Of a stretch of 64,000 bases of DNA, positions 43,178 to 52,154 are shown one piece after another; within the stretch, counting starts at the first letter, position 1; every line of letters starts with the position of its first letter. Origin of the DNA: Pseudobdellovibrionaceae bacterium (GTDB lineage Bacteria; Bdellovibrionota; Bdellovibrionia; Bdellovibrionales; UBA1609). The translations under genes were made by a program, and so were the position numbers. The notes under the pieces are model-generated. The model ran no database searches and was not told the origin of the DNA. It saw nothing but the letters and a program-made list of their open reading frames with translations. The stretch spans positions 1,240,001 through 1,304,000 of the forward strand of contig CP060220.1 in NCBI GenBank assembly GCA_023898385.1. Direction: 5' to 3'.

Positions 43178-43409
43178 AGCTTCCCCCTTCCTCGGTGGTG
43201 TTTTCCGAATTAGGCCAGCCCTCACCAAGCCCCAGCGTCGTTGCAAATTGCTGAATCTCCTCTTCAGAAATTTGTGTGCGGCCTGCAACTATATTCACCA
43301 GGCGGTCATAACTCAGATTGTAGTGCTGTGATGCCTGCCACAGGCTTCCGAACTGAAATATGAGCTGCCTGCGTAGCTCTGGCAGTTTTGTGCTTCTTTG
43401 TTCTCTCAT
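43170..43409 (-). CDS. Small XRE-like helix-turn-helix protein
   Basis: The 79-residue protein starts at ATG 43409 after AGGAGG and contains an HTH (FGSLWQASQHYNLSYDRLVNIVAGRTQISEEEIQQFATTLGL). By position it is the element B regulator, cotranscribed with the Rep gene that overlaps its end. Confidence 0.72.
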   Translation of the reverse strand: MREQRSTKLPELRRQLIFQFGSLWQASQHYNLSYDRLVNIVAGRTQISEEEIQQFATTLGLGEGWPNSENTTEEGGSCA

Positions 43410-43510
43410 TGTACCTCCTTCAAAAGTAAATTTTCTGAAGAAGAGATACAGCCAACAGGTAGCGATTGTAATGTTCTCGAAATCGCTCTTTCTCGCCTTT
43501 TGGGAACAAA

Positions 43511-44452
43511 TTAGCTTAGCAGAAGAAGTATTTGCTCAAGCCTTTTAAGTTGTACGAATCCATCCAGGCCGAAGCCATGCAAAGGGTCACTGTGTTTCTT
43601 ATAATTTTGGATTTTACGATTCCAGTCCAGATTTACACCAAGGCGACCCAATAATTTTTCACAAAACTCTTTGGCTTGACCTGCACTATCAAAGCATTTT
43701 TTTTCATAGAGTGCCTTCAACAGAAATAGGGATGGAATCATTTTCAGTTTTTTGATGTTTCCTTTTTTGCCATACTCCAAAGCTAACCCACCTTCTTCAT
43801 AGAGGCTTAACAAGATTGATGATAAATAATCAGCAACGTCGTTAACTTGCTTCCCGAGGTGCGAAGATTTATTGAAGTGAGCGTCTAACTCCGTCCGATC
43901 TCCCTGAAGAGTAAAAACAAGGATGTCCTGCTCTAAATCAACCACCTTTGTAAACTGTCTAATTCTATCAAGGGCTGGTCTGAACTCGACGAGTCTCATA
44001 CCTTTGTCTTTACCAACCTTAACACCCATTTCCTTTAGCTTCGCTCCAATGGCGGAGACTGCTTGATTCAGATCAAAATCGACAGCCATGTGTGCAATCA
44101 GATAGTACTGGATTAGAGCAAAACGGCTTGAGTCTATAGGCCAAATTTGTCTTAGATCAAATGTTGAAAGTTTACCCTCTAATTCTTTCAAATCGACGAC
44201 TGAATCTTCCATACTTAGTCTTGGGTGCATTGCAAGTAACTCCTCAGCAGCTTCTGATAGCTTGGACTTTGTAACAGCAACATCCAGATTCAATGGTTGC
44301 CCCATTGAGGTGTGCATTAGCCTTTCTGAAACAGCTTTTAGGAGGTCAGCCACATCACTTACAGTTGGTGCTGCCTTCTTTATGACTCCAAAGAGAGCCT
44401 TAGAAAGATCAGTCTCAATATGGTCCAAATATGGAATGTCTGGTTTTCTCAT
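43511..44452 (-). CDS. Uncharacterised element B protein
   Basis: Not recognised. The 313-residue protein is soluble and mainly helical, without a signal peptide. Notable segments are MLMHTSMGQPL-like RLMHTSMGQPLNLDVAVTKSKL, VVDLEQDILVFTLQGDRTEL and the C-terminal LHGFGLDGFVQLKRLEQILLLLS. It is in the same orientation as the HTH and Rep genes but separated by about 100 bases. It could be accessory cargo or a phage-defence component; there is no motif to decide. Confidence 0.6.
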   Translation of the reverse strand: MRKPDIPYLDHIETDLSKALFGVIKKAAPTVSDVADLLKAVSERLMHTSMGQPLNLDVAVTKSKLSEAAEELLAMHPRLSMEDSVVDLKELEGKLSTFDLRQIWPIDSSRFALIQYYLIAHMAVDFDLNQAVSAIGAKLKEMGVKVGKDKGMRLVEFRPALDRIRQFTKVVDLEQDILVFTLQGDRTELDAHFNKSSHLGKQVNDVADYLSSILLSLYEEGGLALEYGKKGNIKKLKMIPSLFLLKALYEKKCFDSAGQAKEFCEKLLGRLGVNLDWNRKIQNYKKHSDPLHGFGLDGFVQLKRLEQILLLLS

Positions 44453-44522
44453 GGTCTTTTATCGGTAAAACGGCCTGAAGATAAAATGTCGATCTCTGCG
44501 TAAAAAATTGGTACGTTGAGGT

Positions 44523-45026
44523 ATGGCGAGACCGACAAAATATCAGCCTATTTACTGCGAAAAAGTTGTAAAGCACTGTGCTAAGGGTCACAGCTTCGAG
44601 ACCTTCGCTACCTCAATAGGAGTTTCGAGCCGTACAGTAAGGAACTGGGCAACAAACTTTCCAGAGTTTTCTGAAGCCTGCGAAAATGCCAAAGTGGCAG
44701 CCTTATATTTTTTTGAAAAACAACTCCTTTCTGGTATCAGTGGTCGGTCCAAGAAAAATGCGGCATTGCTGATCTTTACTTTGAAAACCAGATTCCACGA
44801 AGTCTATGGGCAACCCAAATTAGAGATTGAGGCACAGGTAGGTATTGACCCTCCAGGTACGTTCGAGTTCAAGGGCAGAAAAGTAACTGGGGCTGAGCTT
44901 GGCGTTGAAGAGCTTGAAGAAGCCACTCAAGACCTCAAGGATCAAATCAAGGAAAAGGAAGCAAAAATCTATGCCCTTGAAAATGACCCCGATCCACTTA
45001 CTGAATGTGAGTCCTCTTTTTTATAA
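44523..45026 (+). CDS. Phage terminase small-subunit-like DNA-binding protein
   Basis: The N-terminal HTH (KVVKHCAKGHSFETFATSIGVSSRTVRNWATNFPEF) followed by helices (SEACENAKVAALYFFEKQLL) is the pattern of phage terminase small subunits and related transposase-like HTH proteins. A C-terminal coiled coil (LEELEEATQDLKDQIKEKEAKIYALE) would oligomerise it. No large terminase gene is present, so it is probably a relic or has been put to another use. The ATG follows TGAGGT closely. Confidence 0.65.
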   Translation: MARPTKYQPIYCEKVVKHCAKGHSFETFATSIGVSSRTVRNWATNFPEFSEACENAKVAALYFFEKQLLSGISGRSKKNAALLIFTLKTRFHEVYGQPKLEIEAQVGIDPPGTFEFKGRKVTGAELGVEELEEATQDLKDQIKEKEAKIYALENDPDPLTECESSFL

Positions 45027-45087
45027 GCGGAAAAAACTCCAGGGAAGAGGTTTTTGGGGGAAATGATAAATTAGAAATAGGCGATGC

Positions 45088-45879
45088 CTATTTCTTAAAA
45101 GCCATCATAGGACTGTCAAGCAGGCTAAATGATAGAGGGCTTGACTCTTTCCCTGGAAAAATCAGACTCTTTGCGTCCTCGCCCAACCTATAAACCAGGT
45201 GTACGGGTTCTTTTTTGTTTTTCCACACCCCAGCGAAGGACTCGCAATTTGCCTTAGCCTTTTCAAGGTTACTGTAAAAGTCATAGGGCAATTTTTTATC
45301 TTTTGGGAGCTCAGTGTTTTCAACCTCACTGCTCAGATAAACAAGTTCCGATTTCAAATTCGCCAGCCTCAGGTATCTATTCGAAGAATCGCCAAGCAAT
45401 GTGTTGCGTTCTACCAAAATTGTATCTTGAACAGTTGCAGTAACCTTCAACGTACATTCACCTCTACCTACAGAAAACTGTGTACACTCTTTCTTACCGT
45501 CGTCATGCTCGTAGCAATCACAGTGTTCGGCATTTGCTGGGCAGCTTTGGACCTCTTCAGAAACGTAGTACTCAAAAAACTCTTTACTAAATTCAAAAGT
45601 CAGGCTTTTGGACTCTTGCTCCAGGGACATATATGATTTGCCACACCTTTGCCCAAACACCAGACGAGTGATTTTGTCAGAGGGTTTCCCTGTGAAATAA
45701 TCATGACAATAGCCTTCCCACTCACCAGTTAGTTTAGGGGTTTCTTCAGCAGTTGTGACAGTTGTCTTTTCTTTTGGGCTAAAATCAGGGGCAATAGGCT
45801 TGTCAAAAGTAGGTCCACACGCCATCAAAAGAGAGCAAGTCAAAATCCCCAAGAAAATTTGATTTCGGTTTACACTCAT
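45088..45879 (-). CDS. Element-borne lipoprotein, second of a pair
   Basis: Lipoprotein signal with lipobox LLMAC, lipidated cysteine at residue 21. The mature 240 residues are beta-rich with a cysteine cluster (VQSCPANAEHCDCYEHDDGKKEC) that suggests two or three disulfides. No family recognised. It starts 7 bases after the preceding lipoprotein gene, so the pair forms an operon. Confidence 0.7.
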   Translation of the reverse strand: MSVNRNQIFLGILTCSLLMACGPTFDKPIAPDFSPKEKTTVTTAEETPKLTGEWEGYCHDYFTGKPSDKITRLVFGQRCGKSYMSLEQESKSLTFEFSKEFFEYYVSEEVQSCPANAEHCDCYEHDDGKKECTQFSVGRGECTLKVTATVQDTILVERNTLLGDSSNRYLRLANLKSELVYLSSEVENTELPKDKKLPYDFYSNLEKAKANCESFAGVWKNKKEPVHLVYRLGEDAKSLIFPGKESSPLSFSLLDSPMMAFKK

Positions 45880-45886
45880 TTAAGAC

Positions 45887-46825
45887 TCACCATTCACTAT
45901 GACGAAGCAAGCAGGATGCCTCTATTGCAACCTTTTTCTTTCCATCATCACTTGTACAATTTGTCGAAATCTGTAGAGCAGCACCCTTACGATCAATCGT
46001 ATGGATACAGTTAGTCACATCCTCCGCAAATGTGCCACCCTCAGATTTGACTCCAACTCTTGCCTTGGAATTAGAATTTACCGATTTTTGGGGTCCATTC
46101 AGGTCAAGGTTGACGCCGCTAAACGTGATAGACACATAGTCACGGCTCGAATCACTCCCCACAGAATCTCCATCAACCTCAAGGATCATATAGTAAAACT
46201 GAAGTTTATCTTCGTTGTTTAGCGAACAATTGATCGAATCATGCAACCCTTCCTGCTCATAGTTTGTTCGACCAGCAACTGTTTTGTCGATTTCAAGATT
46301 AGCAAGCCCTTCACGTTCAACACTGGCCTTAATACTCTGCTTGAAGGTCAGTGATTGGGCTGTTTTGGTTGCCAACTTGCTCTCGTTGATACGCTTAAAC
46401 ACATGCTTAACCCCTTGGGGGCTATTCCCCTCAGAAAGAAATTCAAGGGTCAGAGAATTGCTTGAGTAGCTATGAACAACAAAGTCGGTCATTGAGAAAT
46501 TTTCTTCGTCTATCGTGATAACCTTATTGCCTTCAACTTTGTATGGTAGCTGTGGCTCTGAGAAATGAACAAAATCAGTGCTGATAAGAGTAAGTGTTTT
46601 TTCGTCGATTTGGAGCTGAGTCCACTCTGAAACATTTCTATCAGCATAAGGATTGTTGGGGTCGGGGCGATTTGGCTTCATGGATTGACCATTGAAAAAC
46701 ATGGAGTCAATTTCCCAAGCACCAATAATTGCCTTGAAAATCCCAGCCTTACTGTTTCCCGATCCACCTTTTCCGCCGCAACCCACGGCAAGAATCGCTG
46801 TGAGGGCTATAAGTATTTTTTTCAT
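45887..46825 (-). CDS. Element-borne lipoprotein, first of a pair
   Basis: The ATG at 46825 follows GGAGG at five bases. The signal ends in lipobox LAVGC (cysteine at residue 16), followed by a Gly/Ser linker (GGKGGSGNSKAG). The mature chain has two halves: an N-terminal lipocalin-like or META-like strand pattern (IIGAWEIDSMFFNGQ, SEWTQLQIDEKTLTLISTDF) and a C-terminal domain with cysteines (INCSLNN, TNCIHTID, TNCTSDD, ASCLLRH). The first half could bind a small ligand; this is a guess from shape. Confidence 0.7.
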   Translation of the reverse strand: MKKILIALTAILAVGCGGKGGSGNSKAGIFKAIIGAWEIDSMFFNGQSMKPNRPDPNNPYADRNVSEWTQLQIDEKTLTLISTDFVHFSEPQLPYKVEGNKVITIDEENFSMTDFVVHSYSSNSLTLEFLSEGNSPQGVKHVFKRINESKLATKTAQSLTFKQSIKASVEREGLANLEIDKTVAGRTNYEQEGLHDSINCSLNNEDKLQFYYMILEVDGDSVGSDSSRDYVSITFSGVNLDLNGPQKSVNSNSKARVGVKSEGGTFAEDVTNCIHTIDRKGAALQISTNCTSDDGKKKVAIEASCLLRHSEW

Positions 46826-47104
46826 GCTTGCCTCCAATTTTGGCATAGGACTCACCCTGTACTGCTAATACAGTCCACTTTGATGAATACTCTTAATTCT
46901 AAGTGCTTAAATAGCAAAGGGTGTGCCTGATGACCAGGGCAAAACCTTTCCGCCAACTCTCCACCAGAAATCCGCCATTTTGATTTATGGTGAGTGATGT
47001 TCAGTAATGTAAAGTACGTGTCGATCCGACTAACTGATTGAAACCATTTGTTTATAATTTTAGTGATTTACCATTTTTTGAGCCTCGGCCAGGCTGTAAA
47101 TTAC

Positions 47105-48988
47105 CGAGTAGCCGAGGCAGCTGGCATTACCACCAGCCCCTCAGCCCTCACCGAACCGTACGTACGCGTTCACGTATACGGCTCTCCCAGATTAAAGCAA
47201 GCTACCTTGCTTGTGGTCGAGATGATTGGGTATCACACCTATAGGCTTTATAGGTCTCCATATGGTCTTGGCTACCTTCGTCAGTTTGCGCCACGGCACC
47301 GGGCGACCGCCTCTCCGGTACTTCCGCTTGAGGTACTGGTAGATTTGGCGGCGTACGGAATGGAGTTCTCGGTAAATGATGCTGTTGCCGTTCGAATACC
47401 GAAAGTAATTGCACCAGCCTCGCCATACCGATTGCACCACATCCCGCGCCTCATTCATTGTAAGATGAACGTGGAGCTTCTCCTTGAGACTGGCCTTCAA
47501 ACTGCGACGGGCCTTTTCTGATGGTTGCCTAGCAATCCAAAATCGCTCAGGGTTATCAGTGAAGGCCCGAAGGTGAATCTTAAACCCCAGAAAATCAAAC
47601 TTCGATTGATGGCTACGCCGTTCATTGGTCATATCCACCTCTCGAGTCTTACTCTCTTTGAGACTAAGTTCTCCCTCGCGCATCCATATGTATAAAAATC
47701 TTCGAGCCGTCTTGAGTTCAGCCTGCGTTTTTGCTGTAATCACAAAATCATCAGCATAACGGAATAGCTTCACCCTAGAGCTTTGCCCATAGACTTCCAT
47801 AAATCTTTCATCAAGCACATGGTGGAGGTAAACGTTGGCTAGCAATGGCGACAGCGGCCCCCCTTGCGGGGTCCCTTTACCACTGGGCTGCCAAGGCTTA
47901 CCGGGCTCCTGAAAACCTGACTTAAGCATCTGGCTGATCAACCGGAGAATTCGGGGATCACAGATCTCTCTTGTCAGCATTTTTAAGAGTTTATTGTGAC
48001 TGACTTGATCGAAGAACTTCTCGATGTCAGCCTCCAAGATGTGTCGATGGCGGTAGACTTGTTGAGCCACTTTGGCTACACAATCTACCGCTTTCCTATG
48101 CGGCCGAAACCCATAGGAACAATCATGAAACCTTTGCTCGTAAACCACCTCCAATAGCAGTACGAGCACCCGTTGGACCACGCGGTCCTCCAGGTTAGGA
48201 ATACCCAAAGGCCTTTGCTCCCCATTGCTTTTGGGGATGTAAGTGCGTTTGACCGGACCCGGTTGATAAGTCCTCACTCTGAGTCGCTCACTCAGATCTT
48301 TCACGAAATCCCATTCCTTGCCCTTAACCGACACTACGGTAACTTGGTCAAGACCCGCGCTACCGCGGTTCTTAATCACCAACTCTAGCGCATCAGCCAG
48401 GAGGTATGGGTCTGTAAGATAGCGATATAGATCCCACTGCTTACGACCTTTCTTTGCATGCTCGGCCACCCGGATCCGAATGTGTCTTGTTTGTGGGCTA
48501 AGGGACATGTACTTCCTAGCCCCGGTTGGATGTTGGTTCATCTCAAGATCCTCATTACATACACAATTGCAAATCCAAGTTCCTTCTGGACCTGACAACC
48601 CCTTCCTCTGACTTCGTCCGTTGAGTCTCGACAGGTTTCCTTGTCTTCGTGAGTACTATGGGTGTCTCTGACTTCTTTTACGACACCTGATTGGAGCTTA
48701 TTGACTTCACTCCTTTGGTTGTGAAGGCTTCAACCTCCTCCACTGTCTTAAAAGATCTCTCCGGTTAACTTCTATGACTCTCATTCACCCGCCCCCAGCC
48801 AGTGACAAGGATGCTGCCGTGAGGGCAAACCCAGAGTTCTCCCGCACAGTCTTGCCTTCTACGTCGCCAACCGCTTGGGCCTAGCATCGTCTTCCCAGCG
48901 AGATGAGAGCTTCGAAGGAGCGAGGCTCATCGAAGCCGCCTTATTAGCTGTTCACTTGTGTTGAGGCTGATGAATGTTACTTGCGCAC
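47105..48988 (-). mobile_element. Group II intron
   Basis: On the minus strand the maturase gene is followed by a domain V hairpin, GAGCCGTATACGTG...ACGTACGGTTC (47184-47153), and a domain VI-like hairpin with GAGG...CCTC ending about 47105-47113 (GGCTAC). The 5' boundary is probably GTGCGCAAG, starting at 48988. Domain I features such as TGTGCGGGAGAACTC and GAAGTCAGAG lie between. The total is about 1.9 kb. The exact exon junctions are uncertain. Confidence 0.75.
47192..48541 (-). CDS. ltrA: Group II intron reverse transcriptase/maturase
   Basis: The protein (449 residues from ATG 48541, GAGGA upstream) has the RT finger-palm motifs: IPKSNGEQRPLGIPNLEDRVVQ, SYGFRPHRKAVD, LEADIEKFFDQVSH, GTPQGGPLSPLLANVYLH and the catalytic FRYADDFVI. 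A maturase domain X follows (RRSLKASLKEKLHVHL, VWRGWCNYFRYSN). There is no C-terminal HNH endonuclease, so mobility would use nicked or replicating targets. All catalytic residues are intact. Confidence 0.95.
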   Translation of the reverse strand: MNQHPTGARKYMSLSPQTRHIRIRVAEHAKKGRKQWDLYRYLTDPYLLADALELVIKNRGSAGLDQVTVVSVKGKEWDFVKDLSERLRVRTYQPGPVKRTYIPKSNGEQRPLGIPNLEDRVVQRVLVLLLEVVYEQRFHDCSYGFRPHRKAVDCVAKVAQQVYRHRHILEADIEKFFDQVSHNKLLKMLTREICDPRILRLISQMLKSGFQEPGKPWQPSGKGTPQGGPLSPLLANVYLHHVLDERFMEVYGQSSRVKLFRYADDFVITAKTQAELKTARRFLYIWMREGELSLKESKTREVDMTNERRSHQSKFDFLGFKIHLRAFTDNPERFWIARQPSEKARRSLKASLKEKLHVHLTMNEARDVVQSVWRGWCNYFRYSNGNSIIYRELHSVRRQIYQYLKRKYRRGGRPVPWRKLTKVAKTIWRPIKPIGVIPNHLDHKQGSLL

Positions 48989-49207
48989 AGTACCTCGTGC
49001 CGCTTTTCGCCTGCTACTTAACTCCCGTGGGTCACCCCAACCGAAAGCCGCAGGAGGTTTTAGTCGGCGGGTCTGGGCCCTTCCGACACCACTTGCCACA
49101 GCGAACGATCTTCGACAAATCGGCTGCGCCGATGTTCGACTCCCGAAGGGGCTTACATCTCGGAACGACTGTGAGTGGTAAAGTCATAGAGTCATCTTCG
49201 GACGAAA

Positions 49208-49254
49208 TGGAGGTGGCGGCCGGATTTGAACCGGCGTACACGGATTTGCAGTCC
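49208..49254 (-). pseudogene. tRNA-Cys 3' half (displaced)
   Basis: On the minus strand, from the core GGACTGCAAATC (49254-49243, anticodon GCA) the sequence runs through the anticodon 3' strand, variable loop, T-arm GCCGG/CCGGC and acceptor CGCCACC to TCCA. The matching 5' acceptor GGTGGCG is absent here; instead a different tRNA-Cys-like D-arm (GAGTGGCTAGGCAG) precedes the core. It pairs fully with the orphan 5' half at 61729-61691, giving a 74-nt tRNA. Confidence 0.85.
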
Positions 49255-49463
49255 ACTGCCTAGCCACTCACAGGGCTTAAATTGAAAAAATCAAAGATTT
49301 AAAGGATTGCTAATTTAAGATTTCAACAACATTATATTGTTGTAATATTTACCTTATTTTAGCAATTTTGAGCAAAATAATCCACTTTTAGCTGTTAAAT
49401 TATCAAATAAATGCTAATGTTATTTTAAATTGTTCCGATAGGTTGTTCTAAAAGGAGATTTGC

Positions 49464-50003
49464 GTGAAGAACCTCAGCGAAGTCGAAAAGAGCCTCCACG
49501 AAATTGTGGCCAACACCCACCCTGATCTAAGGGAGAGTCTGGAGTTCATTCTGAGACACCTTATGGACCGTAAGCGACATAGAGAGACCACCAATGTTCC
49601 ACAGCTCTATTTCAAGCTAAAAGCTCAAGACGAGCCGAATTTGCCCCCTCTATGGCACTTCAAAGAAGTCTTTAGTCTCTTGGCAGAGGTTGGCGTGGGA
49701 AAACTGGATGAAACCACTCGTGATATGCGTTTTATGTTTCTCTATGAAGTTCAGTCCGTCGGGGCCTGTGGCCTGGGAAAAGGACACCTAAAACTAACGC
49801 CGAACCAAGCCTCTGATGAAAATACTCAGCCCGAAGAGGAGTTGAGCCCCATGGCTTTGGTCCACAGAACTCTTTCTGTTGAAGTCCCTTTAAAAAACGA
49901 TCGAAAAGCAAAGCTTACCCTTCCATTGGATCTAACCAATAGTGAATGGAAGAAGATCTATCAAATTGCGAGCAAAGCAAGGGAGAGCCGGATTAAGAAT
50001 TGA
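49464..50003 (+). CDS. Uncharacterised soluble protein at the left end of element A
   Basis: Not recognised. The GTG at 49464 follows AAGGAG. The 179 residues are soluble, with an N-terminal helical part (LSEVEKSLHEIVANTHPDLRES), a central segment (FKEVFSLLAEVGVGKLDE) and a strand-rich C-terminus (SVEVPLKNDRKAKLTLPLDL) ending in a basic helix. There is no signal peptide. It sits 200 bases inside the attachment core and could be an accessory regulator. Confidence 0.6.
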   Translation: MKNLSEVEKSLHEIVANTHPDLRESLEFILRHLMDRKRHRETTNVPQLYFKLKAQDEPNLPPLWHFKEVFSLLAEVGVGKLDETTRDMRFMFLYEVQSVGACGLGKGHLKLTPNQASDENTQPEEELSPMALVHRTLSVEVPLKNDRKAKLTLPLDLTNSEWKKIYQIASKARESRIKN

Positions 50004-50061
50004 CAGCTGTACCACTTTAAAGACTCCAAAAATGAATCAAACCTTTGCACGTTAAAAAAAG

Positions 50062-50247
50062 AAAATTGCATAGATACAAGGCTATTCTGTGAGAGCTTTA
50101 GCTGAAGCAGTGGGGACCAGTCTTTCTCAGGTACAAAGAATGTTTTCAAGCACAGCAACCAAATGCACGCTAGAAACACTTATGAAGTTTTCGGTGATTA
50201 CTGGAGTGGATCTCCATAGAATTCTTAAAATAAACAAGGCATCTTAA
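50062..50247 (+). pseudogene. Decayed HigA-type antitoxin
   Basis: The frame ending TAA at 50245-50247 reads GYSVRALAEAVGTSLSQVQR and then TLETLMKFSVITGVDLHRIL, closely matching the C-terminal 55 residues of the antitoxin at 40502-40822. Upstream, the aligned codon for the first glutamate of EEQGYS is a TAG stop and the remaining N-terminal half is missing. There is no toxin gene beside it. Confidence 0.85.
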
Positions 50248-50345
50248 GCCTCAACTCTTTTTATCTCCGCACTCCTCGAATTTATTTCACAGGGGAACTC
50301 TTCTGAGCCCTGACGAAACAAAGTTCAAGGGCCTTGGAGGTAAAA

Positions 50346-51326
50346 ATGAAACACTTAATTCTTCTCTTAACACTTACCATTCTGACAGGTTGTGGATCCA
50401 AGGAAAATTCACCACCATCAGCTCCACCTGTTGGCATCGAACCTTGTGTTGATTGCATTCCTGAAGATGACCCATTGGGGCGAATAACTAAGACTGATTA
50501 CACTCTTAATGACCTCTGGCAAGAGGGATTTCCGAAAGACAATCTTGATGCTGAACATCACACATACTTAAAAGGTAATGGTTTTGAGATTGCTCCTATT
50601 AAAAACGACCTGTATGGCAGAGCTTTTTACTTAGAAAAAGTTCATTGTGGTGGAATTACTGACCAAAGAACCTATGTTGGCTTCACTGATGAATACACCA
50701 AAAACTCACAAATTCTTATTAGAATTACGGGAAATAGGATTGAGCAATTCTCCTACCGGACAACTATTAATTCCAATCCATCAGCCTATGCGCAAGTTGA
50801 GAAAATTTCCGAAGAGACTTGGGATTGCGTAGAGGGAGTTTTACATCGACCTGGGGATGTCAATTATGGAACTCCGGACAGCGACAACTATTTGGCTTTG
50901 GGATCTATTGCTGTTGGTAAAATAGGAACCTGGTTTGTATTGGCATTTCAAGATAACTCAATCAATCCGACACTTCCTGGCACCACAGAATACTATCAGG
51001 TTCTTTATAAAAGTGGTTTTCTACAACCGACAAATAACCAAGAGATTACAATTGGCAAAAATAACCCAGCAAAGCTTATCTACTACGACAACGGATTTAT
51101 ACAGTGTGAATACACAGCGAACTCAAACATTTTTAGCCAAATCATCTCAGGTAATATAAATACAAGAATTTTTACTGCGCACAGCGGGATCCAACAAGAG
51201 AAAGCTCACTTTATTCAAATCAAGAATCTTTCCGACAAAAATAATCAACCAAAAGAATGCATTTACGGGAATTTTTCAGAAGATTTAAACACAAAATTTA
51301 TTGATCTCGTCATGGCTTGCAAATAA
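50346..51326 (+). CDS. Element A lipoprotein
   Basis: The ATG at 50346 has GGAGG. A lipoprotein signal (HLILLLTLTILTGC) places the lipidated cysteine at residue 16, followed by a Ser/Pro linker and a C-x2-C pair (PCVDCIPEDD). The mature 310 residues are strand-rich and asparagine-rich. No family recognised. It begins the plus-strand operon of envelope proteins; the next gene starts 10 bases after its stop. Confidence 0.68.
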   Translation: MKHLILLLTLTILTGCGSKENSPPSAPPVGIEPCVDCIPEDDPLGRITKTDYTLNDLWQEGFPKDNLDAEHHTYLKGNGFEIAPIKNDLYGRAFYLEKVHCGGITDQRTYVGFTDEYTKNSQILIRITGNRIEQFSYRTTINSNPSAYAQVEKISEETWDCVEGVLHRPGDVNYGTPDSDNYLALGSIAVGKIGTWFVLAFQDNSINPTLPGTTEYYQVLYKSGFLQPTNNQEITIGKNNPAKLIYYDNGFIQCEYTANSNIFSQIISGNINTRIFTAHSGIQQEKAHFIQIKNLSDKNNQPKECIYGNFSEDLNTKFIDLVMACK

Positions 51327-51336
51327 GGAGTGTGCA

Positions 51337-51933
51337 ATGTTTTTAGCTAAGCTTATTTATTTTTTATTACTTTTAAGTGAAATAATTCTAACTGCAATAA
51401 AAATTCTCACCTTGATAGCCTTCACATTATTCCTAACATCTGTTCCCACTATTGGAGTCGGTCTATTTCTTGACCGAATTCCTTGGCCAGTAGACTTTCC
51501 TTTGCTTCTCATAATTGGGGCAGTAGCAACGGCCATGGCACTTTTTAAATTTACAATTGGTCAAGTGCGCAAGACAAAGAACCTTCTAATTGCCATCATA
51601 TATAATAGAGAAGACTGTTTGATGAAAATTCAAAATCTATTTGAGCGAGATCAAAAACTTAGGGCTTCAATTGAATGCCTAGAAAATGAATTCCAAGCCA
51701 AAAAGGTCAAACTCGATGAACAATTGAAAAAGCAAGAGCTGGCCATAAAAGAAGCCAATATTAAAATGGCTCAAAATATAGAGAAGCATAATAACCATAT
51801 CATAAAGCTAAAAAACAACGTCGATCAGGAACTCCATGCTTATGCACTTAAAAAAGCCATAGAGCGTTTTGCCGGAGATAAGGCAATTGAAAAAGCGGCT
51901 CTGAAGAAAACTGGAAACGACTGGGATCATTAG
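51337..51933 (+). CDS. Membrane protein with two N-terminal helices and a cytoplasmic coiled coil
   Basis: The ATG at 51337 has AAGGAG. Two membrane helices (IYFLLLLSEIILTAIKILTLIAFTLF region and FPLLLIIGAVATAMALF) are followed by a basic loop and about 110 residues of coiled coil (QAKKVKLDEQLKKQELAIKEANIKMAQNI). This shape is seen in element-borne proteins that anchor complexes at the membrane or exclude similar elements, but no motif proves a role. Confidence 0.62.
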   Translation: MFLAKLIYFLLLLSEIILTAIKILTLIAFTLFLTSVPTIGVGLFLDRIPWPVDFPLLLIIGAVATAMALFKFTIGQVRKTKNLLIAIIYNREDCLMKIQNLFERDQKLRASIECLENEFQAKKVKLDEQLKKQELAIKEANIKMAQNIEKHNNHIIKLKNNVDQELHAYALKKAIERFAGDKAIEKAALKKTGNDWDH

Positions 51934-52154
51934 TGGGCATTGATCCAAATAGCAGCGTCGTCAATATGGGGCCAGAGCGGTCGAATTTTGACAATTTTTG
52001 TCATTCCAGTCTGGCATTTTTTGTACTTATGATTTGATTGCCTTCAAAATCTTCTTCAGAACAAAAATATCAGCCTCTTAGACGATCTAAACTAGGAATG
52101 GAATTTGTAATTACTGCAAGCGTAAATAAAATTGACACGTTTTTGGAGAAAACA

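Larger units (their letters stand above)
40885..49229 (-). mobile_element. Element B: integrative element at a tRNA-Cys 3' end
   Basis: About 8.3 kb between two copies of a tRNA-Cys 3' terminus (40885-40906 and 49208-49229, 21 of 22 bases). It carries a tyrosine integrase at the left end, an excisionase-like gene, an HTH gene with an HUH Rep gene, a terminase-small-subunit-like gene, two lipoproteins and a group II intron. Known integrative elements use tRNA 3' ends in this way. The left boundary is ambiguous: a TGGAGGTGAGG at 41065 is an alternative end. Confidence 0.6.

Noticed and set aside
44523..45026. Evidence for a full prophage in element B
   Set aside because: The terminase-small-subunit-like protein stands alone, without large terminase, portal, capsid or tail genes.
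47048..47521. A 157-residue plus-strand frame
   Set aside because: It lies antisense to the intron 3' domains and the maturase gene and looks like a shadow of those.
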